In this document: in pieces, positions 1 through 6,614 of the stretch
How the letters are laid out: every line of letters starts with the position of its first letter
Position numbering within the stretch: position 1 is the stretch's first letter
Source: Candidatus Mancarchaeum sp.
Lineage (GTDB): Archaea; Micrarchaeota; Micrarchaeia; Micrarchaeales; Micrarchaeaceae
Reading direction: 5' to 3'
DNA: 14,560 nt
Assembly (NCBI GenBank): GCA_027364995.1
Contig: DAHXOG010000008.1
Span: forward strand, 1-14,560
Program-made: the position numbers and the translations under genes
Notes under the pieces: model-generated
What the model was told of the DNA's origin: nothing
Database searches by the model: none
The model's input: only the letters and a program-made list of their open reading frames with translations

Positions 1-638
1 ATCTCAAAACCCGTAGTTTCTGATCCTATGACTGCACCGTTTGAGTTGGCCAGTACTGATAGCCCAATGCTTAACGAGCCGGTATTTGCAGTGGTCCTTA
101 TTGAATGCATTTTAGTTATGCCTTCAAGCTCCTCCTGTTCCTCGTCGCTGCACCTGTTGTTTATCAGAAGGCCCTTGTTCGTGAGTATGTTGCTTGCACC
201 TACTGTCATAAAGCTCGTACCGTTATATTTTACAACCTCAACATCTAATATGTCTTGTATGACCTTTACATCGCTGGTGCTGTATTCTGGGTTTACTATT
301 GCTACCTTATCGTTTGCAAGTATGTTATTCCCTATCGCGTTGAGGTCGCTGGGCAATATGCCGACATTAATATCATTGACCTTTTCCTTTATTGCGCTGA
401 TTTCCGAATCCGCAGCCAGGTTTGAAAGCACTATCCCGTTGGAATTCGCCCTTGAGAAAATGCCGACAAGGTCTGACATTGCCACCGATATAGGTATGCA
501 GTCGCATTTTAATGTTGATGTGAGTATGCTTATTGCAGTATTGTTAACAGAGTTCCCTATAAAAACAAGCTTGTCCGTAGCTGTCCCAAAGGCGCCGACA
601 TAGCCGCTTTCGTGTATTGAATATTTTTTTATTGGCAT
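1..638 (-). CDS. eif6: Translation initiation factor 6 (aIF6/eIF6), 3'-truncated by window edge
   Basis: aIF6 binds the large ribosomal subunit near uL14/eL24 and prevents premature joining to the small subunit. Translating the minus strand from the ATG at 636-638 gives an open frame of 212 codons with no stop, so the last few residues lie outside the window (family length is about 215-225 residues). The protein begins MPIKKYSIHESGYVGAFG and shows the internal repeat style of the pentein fold: NPEYSTSDVKVIQDIL in the middle and ANSNGAVIGSETTGFE near the end, both typical of aIF6. The start has an AGGTG Shine-Dalgarno-like sequence a few bases upstream. It is the last visible gene of the eS19 - PDCD5 - eL39 - eL31 - aIF6 cluster, an order known in many archaea, and begins 33 bp after eL31. 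Identification is secure; only the C-terminus is missing. Confidence 0.95.
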   Translation of the reverse strand, partial: MPIKKYSIHESGYVGAFGTATDKLVFIGNSVNNTAISILTSTLKCDCIPISVAMSDLVGIFSRANSNGIVLSNLAADSEISAIKEKVNDINVGILPSDLNAIGNNILANDKVAIVNPEYSTSDVKVIQDILDVEVVKYNGTSFMTVGASNILTNKGLLINNRCSDEEQEELEGITKMHSIRTTANTGSLSIGLSVLANSNGAVIGSETTGFE

Positions 639-671
639 GGCAGCACCTATCGAATCGCCAGCATTGGCGAC

Positions 672-1142
672 TCATTGGGCCTGCTTTGGCTTCTGCTCCG
701 TATCATTATCCTTTTTATCATTCTGCTGCGCCGCTGGCTTTGTCGCTGGTTTTGGGCTTTTTTCAGGAGCCTTGGCTTGTGGCTGTTCCTTTGCGCTTGT
801 AGTATTTGTCGACTTGGCAGGGCTTTCCTTAGTTTTTTGGTCGCTCTGCTTCTTTTCCGGCTTGGCGGCTGCTGCCTGCTGTACTGGCTTATTTGAATAG
901 AGCGATACCTTCGCAATCCCATTGTCTATGTTTACATTGGTCTTTAGCGGAAGCATGCTTTTTGAGTATTGCCTTACCAAAGCCTTATTCAGTTCGGAGT
1001 CTATCTTGACATTTTCTAATTTTAATTTCATGTAATGGGCTACCCTGTCCCTAACGTAGTGGCTTAGCCTCCTCTGCCTCATGGACCTAGGACTCTTCAC
1101 CAGATAATTTCGTATATTTATTGTCAATAGCTTTGCCGGCAT
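672..1142 (-). CDS. rpl31e: 50S ribosomal protein eL31 with long low-complexity C-terminal tail
   Basis: Large-subunit protein located near the peptide exit tunnel. Residues 1-84 match the eL31 fold: LTINIRNYLVKSPRSMRQRR at the N-terminus, then the VRDRVAHYMK helix and a KVSLYSN end strand. Residues from about 85 to 156 form a tail made almost only of K, P, A, Q, S, T, E and D, with no hydrophobic core. Archaeal eL31 is usually about 80-100 residues, so the tail nearly doubles it. The ATG at 1140-1142 directly abuts the TGA of eL39 (1143-1145), implying translational coupling; a GGATGATT Shine-Dalgarno-like sequence lies in the eL39 end. The tail stays in frame to its stop and is not overlapped by aIF6, so it looks genuine. 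Its function is unknown. Confidence 0.93.
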   Translation of the reverse strand: MPAKLLTINIRNYLVKSPRSMRQRRLSHYVRDRVAHYMKLKLENVKIDSELNKALVRQYSKSMLPLKTNVNIDNGIAKVSLYSNKPVQQAAAAKPEKKQSDQKTKESPAKSTNTTSAKEQPQAKAPEKSPKPATKPAAQQNDKKDNDTEQKPKQAQ

Positions 1143-1304
1143 TCAATCATCCTTCAATTTAAGTTTTGTCCTTCTCCAGTTCCTTGAAAAAAGGTTCTGC
1201 TGTATGCGCCTGTGTGTCCTTACCATTGCTAGCACAGGTATTCTCCTTGACCTCTTCAATTGCTTGCCAAGGCGCTCCTTTTTAATCTTGCTTTTCTTTG
1301 ACAT
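1143..1304 (-). CDS. rpl39e: 50S ribosomal protein eL39
   Basis: A 53-residue, strongly basic protein found by translating the minus strand from the ATG at 1302-1304. It begins MSKKSKIKKERLGKQLKRSR and contains RRIPVLAMVRTHRR and the signature SRNWRRTKLKLKDD at the end, which together are diagnostic of eL39, a tiny protein lining the peptide exit tunnel. Length matches the family (about 50 residues). The start is preceded by GGTG seven bases upstream. It sits 18 bp after the PDCD5-like gene and its stop codon is immediately followed by the eL31 start codon, as expected in the conserved archaeal cluster. Confidence 0.97.
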   Translation of the reverse strand: MSKKSKIKKERLGKQLKRSRRIPVLAMVRTHRRIQQNLFSRNWRRTKLKLKDD

Positions 1305-1322
1305 AATTATACACCATAATCA

Positions 1323-1631
1323 TTATTTGTGCTTGAATTCTATTTTCGGCTCAGGCTTGTATGTAAGCCTGTTGAGCAGTGAAACCAGCTGTGCGTCAGA
1401 TATCTTTCCGTTTATCTGGTTGGACTGTGCGAGTTGTACTATCATATTCGATAACTGCATGTATAGGTCATGGTTGGATACGCTTATGTTCATTATGCGC
1501 TCATAAGCCGCAGGGTCCAGTAACTGGCGCAATATCGATTTTATCTGCTGTTCGCGCTGCATATCCTTATACATTCTTGCCAATGCCTTTTTAGCCTCTT
1601 TATCTTCAAAGCCTTCATAGCTTTCCGGCAT
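1323..1631 (-). CDS. PDCD5/TFAR19-family DNA-binding protein
   Basis: A 102-residue protein of the PDCD5 (TFAR19) family, small helical proteins conserved in archaea and eukaryotes. Archaeal members are annotated as DNA-binding, but their cellular job is not established. Visible family traits are the charged N-terminal helix (KEAKKALARMYKDMQ), the central QQIKSILRQLLDPAAYERI segment with the LDP-A-ER core, then a run of helices ending in QINGKISDAQLVSLLNRLT. The basic C-terminal KPEPKIEFKHK follows. Length is normal. It begins 21 bp after eS19, with an AAGGGAT Shine-Dalgarno-like sequence, and precedes eL39; this position is typical for archaeal PDCD5 and suggests a ribosome-linked role, which is inference. 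Confidence 0.92.
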   Translation of the reverse strand: MPESYEGFEDKEAKKALARMYKDMQREQQIKSILRQLLDPAAYERIMNISVSNHDLYMQLSNMIVQLAQSNQINGKISDAQLVSLLNRLTYKPEPKIEFKHK

Positions 1632-1652
1632 TTTTATCCCTTATAACTGTAT

Positions 1653-2069
1653 TCAGCTTGCTGATTGCTGGATCTCATTGCTGAGCTTGTCCAAAAATGA
1701 CTTGCCTTTTGGGGTTATTACCCTGCCCTTGTCGGTCTTCTTTATGTATTCTATTCCTTCAAGCTCCTTGAAAGCATCGCTTATTATGCTTCCGCTTGCT
1801 GGCATGTGATGGTGGTGATGCACTACGTGGTCCTTTCTGGAGCCGTAGCGTGTCCTTAGCCTAGATACGCCGACCGGGCCGTTTACGTATACCTGCCTTA
1901 GCACAGAGGCTGTCCTGAGGTACCAGAAATCCGGATCTTCAGGAACCCTTTCCTTTGCCGCTCCGCTTTTTACATAATTAACGTAGTCGGGCTTCTTTAC
2001 CTTGCCTTTGAGCTTTTCGGCAGCTAGCTTTATCAGTTCAGATGTATCAACGTCATATACGTTTGCCAT
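1653..2069 (-). CDS. rps19e: 30S ribosomal protein eS19
   Basis: A 138-residue small-subunit head protein of the eS19 family, required for small-subunit maturation in relatives. The N-terminus ANVYDVDTSELIKLAAEKLK, then PDYVNYVKSGAAKERVPED, DPDFWYLRTASVLRQVY, GPVGVSRLRTRYGSRKD and the wing ITPKGKSFLDKLS follow the family order. One oddity is a run of five histidines (residues 84-88) just before MPASGSI, where relatives have a basic or His-containing loop. It is encoded by mixed CAT/CAC codons. This is the first gene of the ribosomal cluster. The ATG is preceded by GATGATT and by TATA-like sequences and repeats. Confidence 0.96.
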   Translation of the reverse strand: MANVYDVDTSELIKLAAEKLKGKVKKPDYVNYVKSGAAKERVPEDPDFWYLRTASVLRQVYVNGPVGVSRLRTRYGSRKDHVVHHHHHMPASGSIISDAFKELEGIEYIKKTDKGRVITPKGKSFLDKLSNEIQQSAS

Positions 2070-2078
2070 TTAATCATC

Positions 2079-2102
2079 TTTGAGTATATATTTGAGTATA
2101 TA
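2079..2102. repeat. Tandem 12-bp direct repeat at the eS19 promoter
   Basis: The 12-mer TTTGAGTATATA occurs twice head to tail (2079-2090 and 2091-2102) between the eS19 start codon and the distal TATA-like element. On the coding strand it reads TATATACTCAAA twice. Each copy contains a TATATA core, so it may be a duplicated TATA box or a repeated operator. Confidence 0.75.
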
Positions 2103-2126
2103 TTGTAGGTTGCATATAATTATAGC
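2091..2126 (-). promoter_or_regulatory. Candidate promoter of the eS19 cluster
   Basis: On the minus strand two TATA-like elements precede eS19: CTATAATTATATGC (2113-2126), about 50 bp upstream of the ATG, and CAATATATACTC (2093-2104), about 30 bp upstream. The distal one would give a short leader that includes the GATGAT Shine-Dalgarno-like sequence; the proximal one would give an almost leaderless transcript. Which is used cannot be decided by eye. Confidence 0.5.
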
Positions 2127-2145
2127 ATACGGCATGCCTATGCAA
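2110..2145. promoter_or_regulatory. Nested palindromes upstream of eS19
   Basis: TTGCATA (2110-2116) and TATGCAA (2139-2145) are inverted repeats. Between them GCATA (2125-2129) and TATGC (2139-2143) flank a perfect 8-bp palindrome, GGCATGCC (2131-2138). The structure overlaps and lies just upstream of the distal TATA-like element, a position suited to a regulator site. No factor can be named. Confidence 0.4.
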
Positions 2146-2184
2146 TGCTCATATAGCTAAATGAGACTCCAGCAATCTTTTCTA

Positions 2185-2316
2185 CTAATTATTATAAATA
2201 GTTTGCGTTGTTCGTGTTTTTATATCTTTTGCTGCATGGGTTTTAGCCCTCTTTCCTTGCCTTTTTTTGCATATGACCAAGGTTGCTGCATTTCCGGTAT
2301 GCAAAGCCATTGTCAT
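2185..2316 (-). CDS. Possible small basic protein, 43 aa, coupled to UMP kinase
   Basis: The minus strand has a 43-codon frame from the ATG at 2314-2316 to TAG at 2185-2187. Its start overlaps the UMP kinase stop as ATGA, the usual sign of translational coupling. The predicted peptide starts [20 protein letters not shown] and continues with a basic stretch ([15 protein letters not shown]). Codons are those used by neighbours (AGG, ATA, AAA, GCA). I do not recognise the family. It could be a real microprotein, or the overlap could be chance in the 3' untranslated region. Confidence 0.35.
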   Translation of the reverse strand: MTMALHTGNAATLVICKKRQGKRAKTHAAKDIKTRTTQTIYNN

Positions 2317-2990
2317 GATATGGTGGATCCGCTTGTGGTTCCTTTCCTGATTATATCATCGTATCCGTGAAGTTGCAGCCCGTTTATTATGAATATCTTT
2401 ATGCTTGACCTTTTCGCTATGCTGATTGCTGTTGGGTCCATAAATACATTGGACCCGGCACCCGATAACTCCTTCAATGATAGCTCCAATGCCTTGTCAT
2501 AGGTTAATTCGCCTATCTTTTTTGCAGATTTCTCCTTTTTGGGGTCAGAGCTGTATACCCCGTCAACTGAGGTGGCATTTATCAATACCTTTGCATTGAT
2601 CCTCTCGGCCAGAAGCGATGAGACCGTATCTGTAGTATGCCCTGGCTCAGTGCCGCCCATTATGACTACCCTGTATATCTTCGATAGCTCCGCGGCGTCA
2701 TTTACAGTGGTGGGAATTTTGGAGTTGGAATCATCAAAGAATGACGTTAGGGCAAGCGCATTCATCCTAGTGGCGTTTATCCCTATTTCATCGAGCACAT
2801 TATCGTTAACGCCATACTTTCTTAAAGAGGAAATATACGATCGGGCGACTCCTCCTCCGCCCACAACAATTCCGAATTTTATATCCTTATCCATGTTCTG
2901 TATGAACTCGGAAAATTCTTTCATGAAGCTAGTGTTCAGGCCGTTAGATGCGATTATCGATCCTCCCAATGAAATGACTATTGTTTTCAT
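2313..2990 (-). CDS. pyrH: Uridylate kinase (UMP kinase), archaeal type
   Basis: Phosphorylates UMP to UDP with ATP in pyrimidine nucleotide synthesis; cytosolic hexamer in relatives. The 225-residue protein has the amino-acid kinase fold: N-terminal ISLGGSII (6-13), glycine-rich [13 protein letters not shown] (40-52), GINATRMNA (70-78, typical of archaeal UMP kinases), [11 protein letters not shown] (111-121) for the UMP/phosphate region, and [16 protein letters not shown] (137-152) for the nucleotide site. Length fits archaeal PyrH. The ATG at 2988-2990 follows GATGGTAAGG and lies about 28 bp downstream of an ATTATATT element, so it may have its own promoter although it follows the PLP enzyme by only 47 bp. 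Confidence 0.93.
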   Translation of the reverse strand: MKTIVISLGGSIIASNGLNTSFMKEFSEFIQNMDKDIKFGIVVGGGGVARSYISSLRKYGVNDNVLDEIGINATRMNALALTSFFDDSNSKIPTTVNDAAELSKIYRVVIMGGTEPGHTTDTVSSLLAERINAKVLINATSVDGVYSSDPKKEKSAKKIGELTYDKALELSLKELSGAGSNVFMDPTAISIAKRSSIKIFIINGLQLHGYDDIIRKGTTSGSTIS

Positions 2991-3009
2991 TCCTTACCAT
3001 CCGATTAAG

Positions 3010-3034
3010 GCAATATAATGCATATTGCTGCATT
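3010..3034. repeat. Interleaved inverted repeats between the PLP enzyme and pyrH
   Basis: Two perfect inverted repeats interleave in 25 bp: GCAATAT (3010-3016) with ATATTGC (3022-3028), and AATGCA (3017-3022) with TGCATT (3029-3034). The order a-b-a'-b' allows either hairpin alone or, in RNA, an H-type pseudoknot. The block is directly after the stop of the upstream gene and upstream of pyrH, overlapping its candidate TATA box. Confidence 0.55.
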
Positions 3035-3037
3035 ACT

Positions 3038-4372
3038 TTATTTTTTGCCGTGCATTTTGGAATTGGCTTTTTCTATGGCATCCTCAAGTATGTCGAGCCC
3101 TGCCTCGATATTGCGCACCGACATAGTTAATGGCGGTATTATGCGTATGGTTGAGGTTCCTGCTGGAAGCATTAATAGGCCTTCGTAGAAGCACTCTTCC
3201 ATTATGGAATCCCTTTCCTTTATGGCTGGCTCTTTTGTCTTCCTGTCCTTTACCAACTCTATTGCAAGCATCATCCCAAGGCCTCTGACATCCCCGATTA
3301 TGTCGTAATGCTCTTTCATCTTCTCAAGCCTTGACTTTATCATGTGCCCCTTGCTATGCACCTGCTCCTCTATGGATTCCATGTTGCCCTTTACGTGCTT
3401 TGTTAGCGCATATGCGCCTGCCAAAACCGCAAGATTGCCTCCGAATGTTGTTGCATGTGATCCTGCAGGTATTTCGGGCAAGCTCCTCTTAAGCATGGTT
3501 ATTCCCATAGGAAGCCCTGCGCCAACGGATTTCGCAAATGTGTATATGTCTGCGTGAACTCCGAAATTGTCAAGTGCTACAGGCTTGCCCGCCCTGAAAT
3601 ATCCTGCCTGTACCTCGTCGGATACGAAAAGCATGCCATAGCTGTCGGTCAATGATTTGAGCTCTTTAAAATAGTCCTTTGGAGGCACAACATAGCCGCC
3701 CTCTCCTTGTATGGGCTCTGCTACAAACGCAGCCACCTCGTTACCCGAAACCTCTTTGCTTAATGGGTATTCCTTTATGTAATCTATGCAAGCGAATCCG
3801 CAGTCCGGATATGACTGGTGCAATGGGCACCTGTAGCAATACGGGTAAGGCACGTGTGTAGTATTAACGAACGGGCCCATGTGCTCCCTCTGCACCAGCT
3901 TTGAGGACGTCAATGATAGCGAACCGTTTGTCCTGCCGTGAAAGGAGTTATAGAACGCCATTATGCTGCTTCTTTTCGTTATGACCTTGGAAAATTTTAT
4001 TGCTGCTTCGTTGGCCTCTGTTCCCGAATTGGAAAAGAACAGCTTTCCGTACTGCTTTGGGAACATGGAGGTAAATTCTTCCGCGAATTTTACCGGAAGC
4101 TCGGCATAAAAATCAGTAAACGCTGAATGCATTAGCTTGTCGACCTGAGACTTTATCGCCTCCCTTACTTTTGAGTTGGCATTAACGCCGAAGTTATAAA
4201 CAGAAATAAAGCTTGAGAAGTCTATGAATTTGTTTCCCTCAATATCGTAGGCGAAATCGCCATCGCCGCTTTCGGCGACAAAAGGATAGCTTTCGCGAGT
4301 GGTTGTTACTATGAATCTGTGATCCCTTTCAATTACACTCTTTGTCTTCTTAGATATTTTTACCCTAGGCAT
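3038..4372 (-). CDS. Class III PLP-dependent aminotransferase (4-aminobutyrate/acetylornithine type) or related amino-acid racemase
   Basis: A 444-residue fold-type I PLP enzyme transferring amino groups from omega- or alpha-amino acids. Visible motifs: phosphate-binding SNSGTEANEAA (114-124), NSFHGRT (142-148), EPIQGEGG (219-226), SDEVQAG (251-257) with the pyridine-binding aspartate D252, and TFAKSVGAGLPMG (278-290) with the Schiff-base lysine K281. The subset with YPYCYRCP (176-183) and a nearby DCGFAC (190-195) is typical of archaeal proteins annotated as 4-aminobutyrate aminotransferases, some of which in Pyrococcus are amino-acid racemases; the sequence alone does not settle the substrate. 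Four cysteines (C179, C182, C191, C195) could form a metal site. It lies 161 bp after ACD alpha on the same strand with a palindrome and TATA-like sequence between, so it probably has its own promoter. Confidence 0.9.
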   Translation of the reverse strand: MPRVKISKKTKSVIERDHRFIVTTTRESYPFVAESGDGDFAYDIEGNKFIDFSSFISVYNFGVNANSKVREAIKSQVDKLMHSAFTDFYAELPVKFAEEFTSMFPKQYGKLFFSNSGTEANEAAIKFSKVITKRSSIMAFYNSFHGRTNGSLSLTSSKLVQREHMGPFVNTTHVPYPYCYRCPLHQSYPDCGFACIDYIKEYPLSKEVSGNEVAAFVAEPIQGEGGYVVPPKDYFKELKSLTDSYGMLFVSDEVQAGYFRAGKPVALDNFGVHADIYTFAKSVGAGLPMGITMLKRSLPEIPAGSHATTFGGNLAVLAGAYALTKHVKGNMESIEEQVHSKGHMIKSRLEKMKEHYDIIGDVRGLGMMLAIELVKDRKTKEPAIKERDSIMEECFYEGLLMLPAGTSTIRIIPPLTMSVRNIEAGLDILEDAIEKANSKMHGKK

Positions 4373-4400
4373 TCCAAGACCCAGTAATGATTAGCTTCTC

Positions 4401-4420
4401 AATTATTAAAACTTATACAA
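4401..4420 (-). promoter_or_regulatory. Candidate TATA region of the PLP enzyme gene
   Basis: On the minus strand TTGTATAAG (4412-4420) and TTTTAATAATT (4401-4411) lie about 30-45 bp upstream of the ATG at 4372. Either could place transcription start close to the coding region. Assignment is by position and AT composition only. Confidence 0.4.
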
Positions 4421-4439
4421 TTTCCCATAGGAAGCAGGT

Positions 4440-4464
4440 ATTAGCGCAAAAGATATGCGCTAAT
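4440..4464. repeat. Perfect 9-bp inverted repeat upstream of the PLP enzyme gene
   Basis: ATTAGCGCA (4440-4448) and TGCGCTAAT (4456-4464) are exact inverted copies with a 7-base spacer. The element lies 70 bp past the ACD alpha stop and 20-50 bp upstream of the TATA-like sequences of the PLP enzyme gene. It has no following U-tract on the minus strand, so an operator (for example for an Lrp/AsnC-type regulator) is more likely than a terminator; an RNA 3'-end hairpin is the alternative. Confidence 0.6.
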
Positions 4465-4533
4465 TCAAATTCATATGTGAGTTTGTATGCTTATTAATCG
4501 GATTTTGATCTTGATCCTGTTATTATTGCGTTC

Positions 4534-5955
4534 TCATTTCTTCTTTGCTGCTTTCCCGACTTTTTCGTTCCTTTGTTTGTATTTTGCGTATTTTACGAGC
4601 GCAGCCAATGCTTTTGCGGCATCTTCAGGGGAAGGATATACAGGCACTCCCGAGCTTTCCATCATGTTGTTATGGACCTCGGCATATGAGCCTCCTGGGC
4701 TTACCACAACTATTGGCTTATTTATTTCGGTGCCGTACTTTATTATTGTGGACGCGACTCTTGAATCTGCGCCGGGCGTTTGGAACAATGATATTATCAT
4801 CAATGCGTCGACTTCAGGATCCTTCGAAAGCACGTCTATAGCTGCGCCGAACCTTTTGTCGTCAGCATCTCCTGCCATATCCATGGGCATTGACATGTTG
4901 ACTATCGGAGGCATTACCTTCCTCAATGCCTTCTTTGCCTCATCGGACAATTCAGCCATATCCAAGCCATTGAGGTATAATGAATCGGCAGCAAGCACTC
5001 CGACTCCTCCGCCGTTTGTTATTATTGCTACGCGCTTTTTTGTCGTCAGTGGCTGTGCAACGAATATCTTTGCATAGTATAGCATTTCGTCAAGGCTTTT
5101 GGCCTGTATGAAACCGTATTGCTCGAAAACCGCTTCGTATGCAGCATAGCTGCCTGCCAATGAAGCCGTATGCGAATGCGCTGCGCTTGAGCCTGCGGGA
5201 GTTATTCCTCCTTTTATTATTATAACAGGCTTGAGCTTTGTAACCTCTTTTGCAACCTCTATGAATTTCTTACCACGTTTTACTCCTTCTATGTAGAATA
5301 TAATGACCTTGGTGTCTGGGTCGTGCCCGAGGTAATTGAGTATGTCTGCCTCATCTATCACCATTGCGTTGCCATACGATATGAATTTTGAAAGGCCGAA
5401 GTTTTCGTGCGATATTAGGTCTAGCACAGTACTGCCGACTGCGCCGCTCTGCGATGCGAAGCTTACGCCTCCTATGCTCGGCTTGTCTATCTTGAATGTA
5501 GGCAGGAACATCGTGTCTACTCTTGAGCGCAGGTCCATGACCCCAAGGCAATTCGGGCCTAGGACAGGCAGCTCGTATCTTTTTGCTACTTCCACAAGCT
5601 TGTCCTGCAATGCGGCGTCGCCGACTTCCGAAAAGCCACTGCTTACTATTATTACGCTTTTGACCTTAGCCTTTCCGCATTCCTCCAATGCCTGCAATAC
5701 GAATTTTGCCGGTATTGCTATCACTGCCAGGTCTATTTGTCTTTTTATGTCAAGCACGCTCTTGAAAGCCTTTTTGCCCAGTATGGATGTATCTTTTAAG
5801 GCGGATGCATTTACAGGATATATGTCTCCGCTATATCCTACATTAAAGTAGTTTTGCATTATTATGTGTCCGACCTTCTCAGGATTTTGTGACGCGCCTA
5901 TTATTGCGACGCTTTTTGGCTTTAGCATATTGTCCAAATTATAATATTTTCCCAT
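4534..5955 (-). CDS. acdA: Acetate/acyl-CoA ligase (ADP-forming), alpha subunit
   Basis: ADP-forming acyl-CoA synthetase converts acyl-CoA + ADP + phosphate to the acid + CoA + ATP, the main substrate-level phosphorylation of acetate-forming archaea. The 473-residue alpha subunit shows a CoA-binding Rossmann domain (KSVAIIGASQNPEKVGH, 14-30), a CoA-ligase flavodoxin-like domain with VLGPNCLGVMD (131-141), FASQSGAVGS (166-175), and the phosphohistidine motif SHTASLAGS (261-269; H262 should be the phosphorylated residue), then a second ligase-like domain with ITNGGGVGVLAAD. A lysine-rich end (KVGKAAKKK) closes it. Length agrees with separate archaeal alpha subunits. The gene starts 5 bp after the beta subunit stop, so both are made from one mRNA. 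Confidence 0.95.
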   Translation of the reverse strand: MGKYYNLDNMLKPKSVAIIGASQNPEKVGHIIMQNYFNVGYSGDIYPVNASALKDTSILGKKAFKSVLDIKRQIDLAVIAIPAKFVLQALEECGKAKVKSVIIVSSGFSEVGDAALQDKLVEVAKRYELPVLGPNCLGVMDLRSRVDTMFLPTFKIDKPSIGGVSFASQSGAVGSTVLDLISHENFGLSKFISYGNAMVIDEADILNYLGHDPDTKVIIFYIEGVKRGKKFIEVAKEVTKLKPVIIIKGGITPAGSSAAHSHTASLAGSYAAYEAVFEQYGFIQAKSLDEMLYYAKIFVAQPLTTKKRVAIITNGGGVGVLAADSLYLNGLDMAELSDEAKKALRKVMPPIVNMSMPMDMAGDADDKRFGAAIDVLSKDPEVDALMIISLFQTPGADSRVASTIIKYGTEINKPIVVVSPGGSYAEVHNNMMESSGVPVYPSPEDAAKALAALVKYAKYKQRNEKVGKAAKKK

Positions 5956-5960
5956 TTACA

Positions 5961-6584
5961 TCAACCCTTCATAAGCCTCAAGTCTACGGCATCGTATGTG
6001 CCGTCATGCAGTATTATAGGATTAAGGTCAAGCTCTGTTATGCCTTCATTTTGAACAAGGAATTTAGAGACCTTGATCAGCAGGTTTTTTACTATTTCCT
6101 CGTTTTTGTCGTCTGCAGCGATTATCTTCTTTGATTTTAGGTTATCTATCATCTCTGATGCGTCATATTCGGTTATGGGGCACACGCGTACGGAAACGTC
6201 CTTGAAAACCTCGACATATATTCCGCCGAGGCCCAGCAGTATGAGCTTTCCGAATTGCGGGTCGGTGTTGCCCCCTATTATTATTTCCGTGCCGTTGCTT
6301 ACCTGATCCTGCACCAGTATCTTGTATGGCTTAAGCCCTTGCCCGCGCTTGACTAATTCATCGTAAGCCGACTTTATATCTTCGGCGGAAGAGAGGTTCA
6401 GCTTTACCAGCCCGCTCTTCGATTTGTGCAGTGCTTTATCCGATATAAGCTTCATTACTATTGGCTTGCCGTTGGAGAATTTTACCGCCTCCCCAGAATT
6501 CAAAACGTAGCTTGCCCTTAGCGCTTTTATCCCGTATTTGCCAAGAAGCTTATATGCTTCCATATAATCCATTAAAGAGCTCAT
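5961..6584 (-). CDS. acdB: Acetate/acyl-CoA ligase (ADP-forming), beta subunit
   Basis: The ATP-grasp subunit of the ADP-forming acyl-CoA synthetase; it carries phosphate from the alpha-subunit phosphohistidine to ADP. The 207 residues show MEAYKLLGKYGIKA (N-terminal helix), PIVMKLISDKALHKSKSGLV (41-60, matching the usual K-hS-D-HKxxxGGV pattern with one glycine replaced by serine), the GLGGIYVEVFKDVSVRVCPI strand region and ITELDLNPIIL, the ATP-grasp metal-binding strand. Archaeal beta subunits are about 210-240 residues, so it is slightly short but complete. Its ATG has GGTAGGT upstream. It lies 30 bp after the winged-helix/membrane gene and directly before acdA. Confidence 0.94.
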   Translation of the reverse strand: MSSLMDYMEAYKLLGKYGIKALRASYVLNSGEAVKFSNGKPIVMKLISDKALHKSKSGLVKLNLSSAEDIKSAYDELVKRGQGLKPYKILVQDQVSNGTEIIIGGNTDPQFGKLILLGLGGIYVEVFKDVSVRVCPITEYDASEMIDNLKSKKIIAADDKNEEIVKNLLIKVSKFLVQNEGITELDLNPIILHDGTYDAVDLRLMKG

Positions 6585-6614
6585 TTGTACCTACCCAATA
6601 TCTTTCAGAGCCAA

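Noticed and set aside
28-603. 191-codon plus-strand frame opposite aIF6
   Set aside because: The minus strand clearly encodes aIF6; the plus-strand product has no recognisable feature.
1807-1821. Engineered His tag in eS19
   Set aside because: The run is internal, has mixed codons, and lies in a natural His/basic loop of the family; the rest of the window shows no cloning signs.
4440-4464. Intrinsic terminator after ACD alpha
   Set aside because: No T-tract follows the hairpin on the minus strand, and archaea do not generally use hairpin-dependent termination; kept as a palindrome instead.
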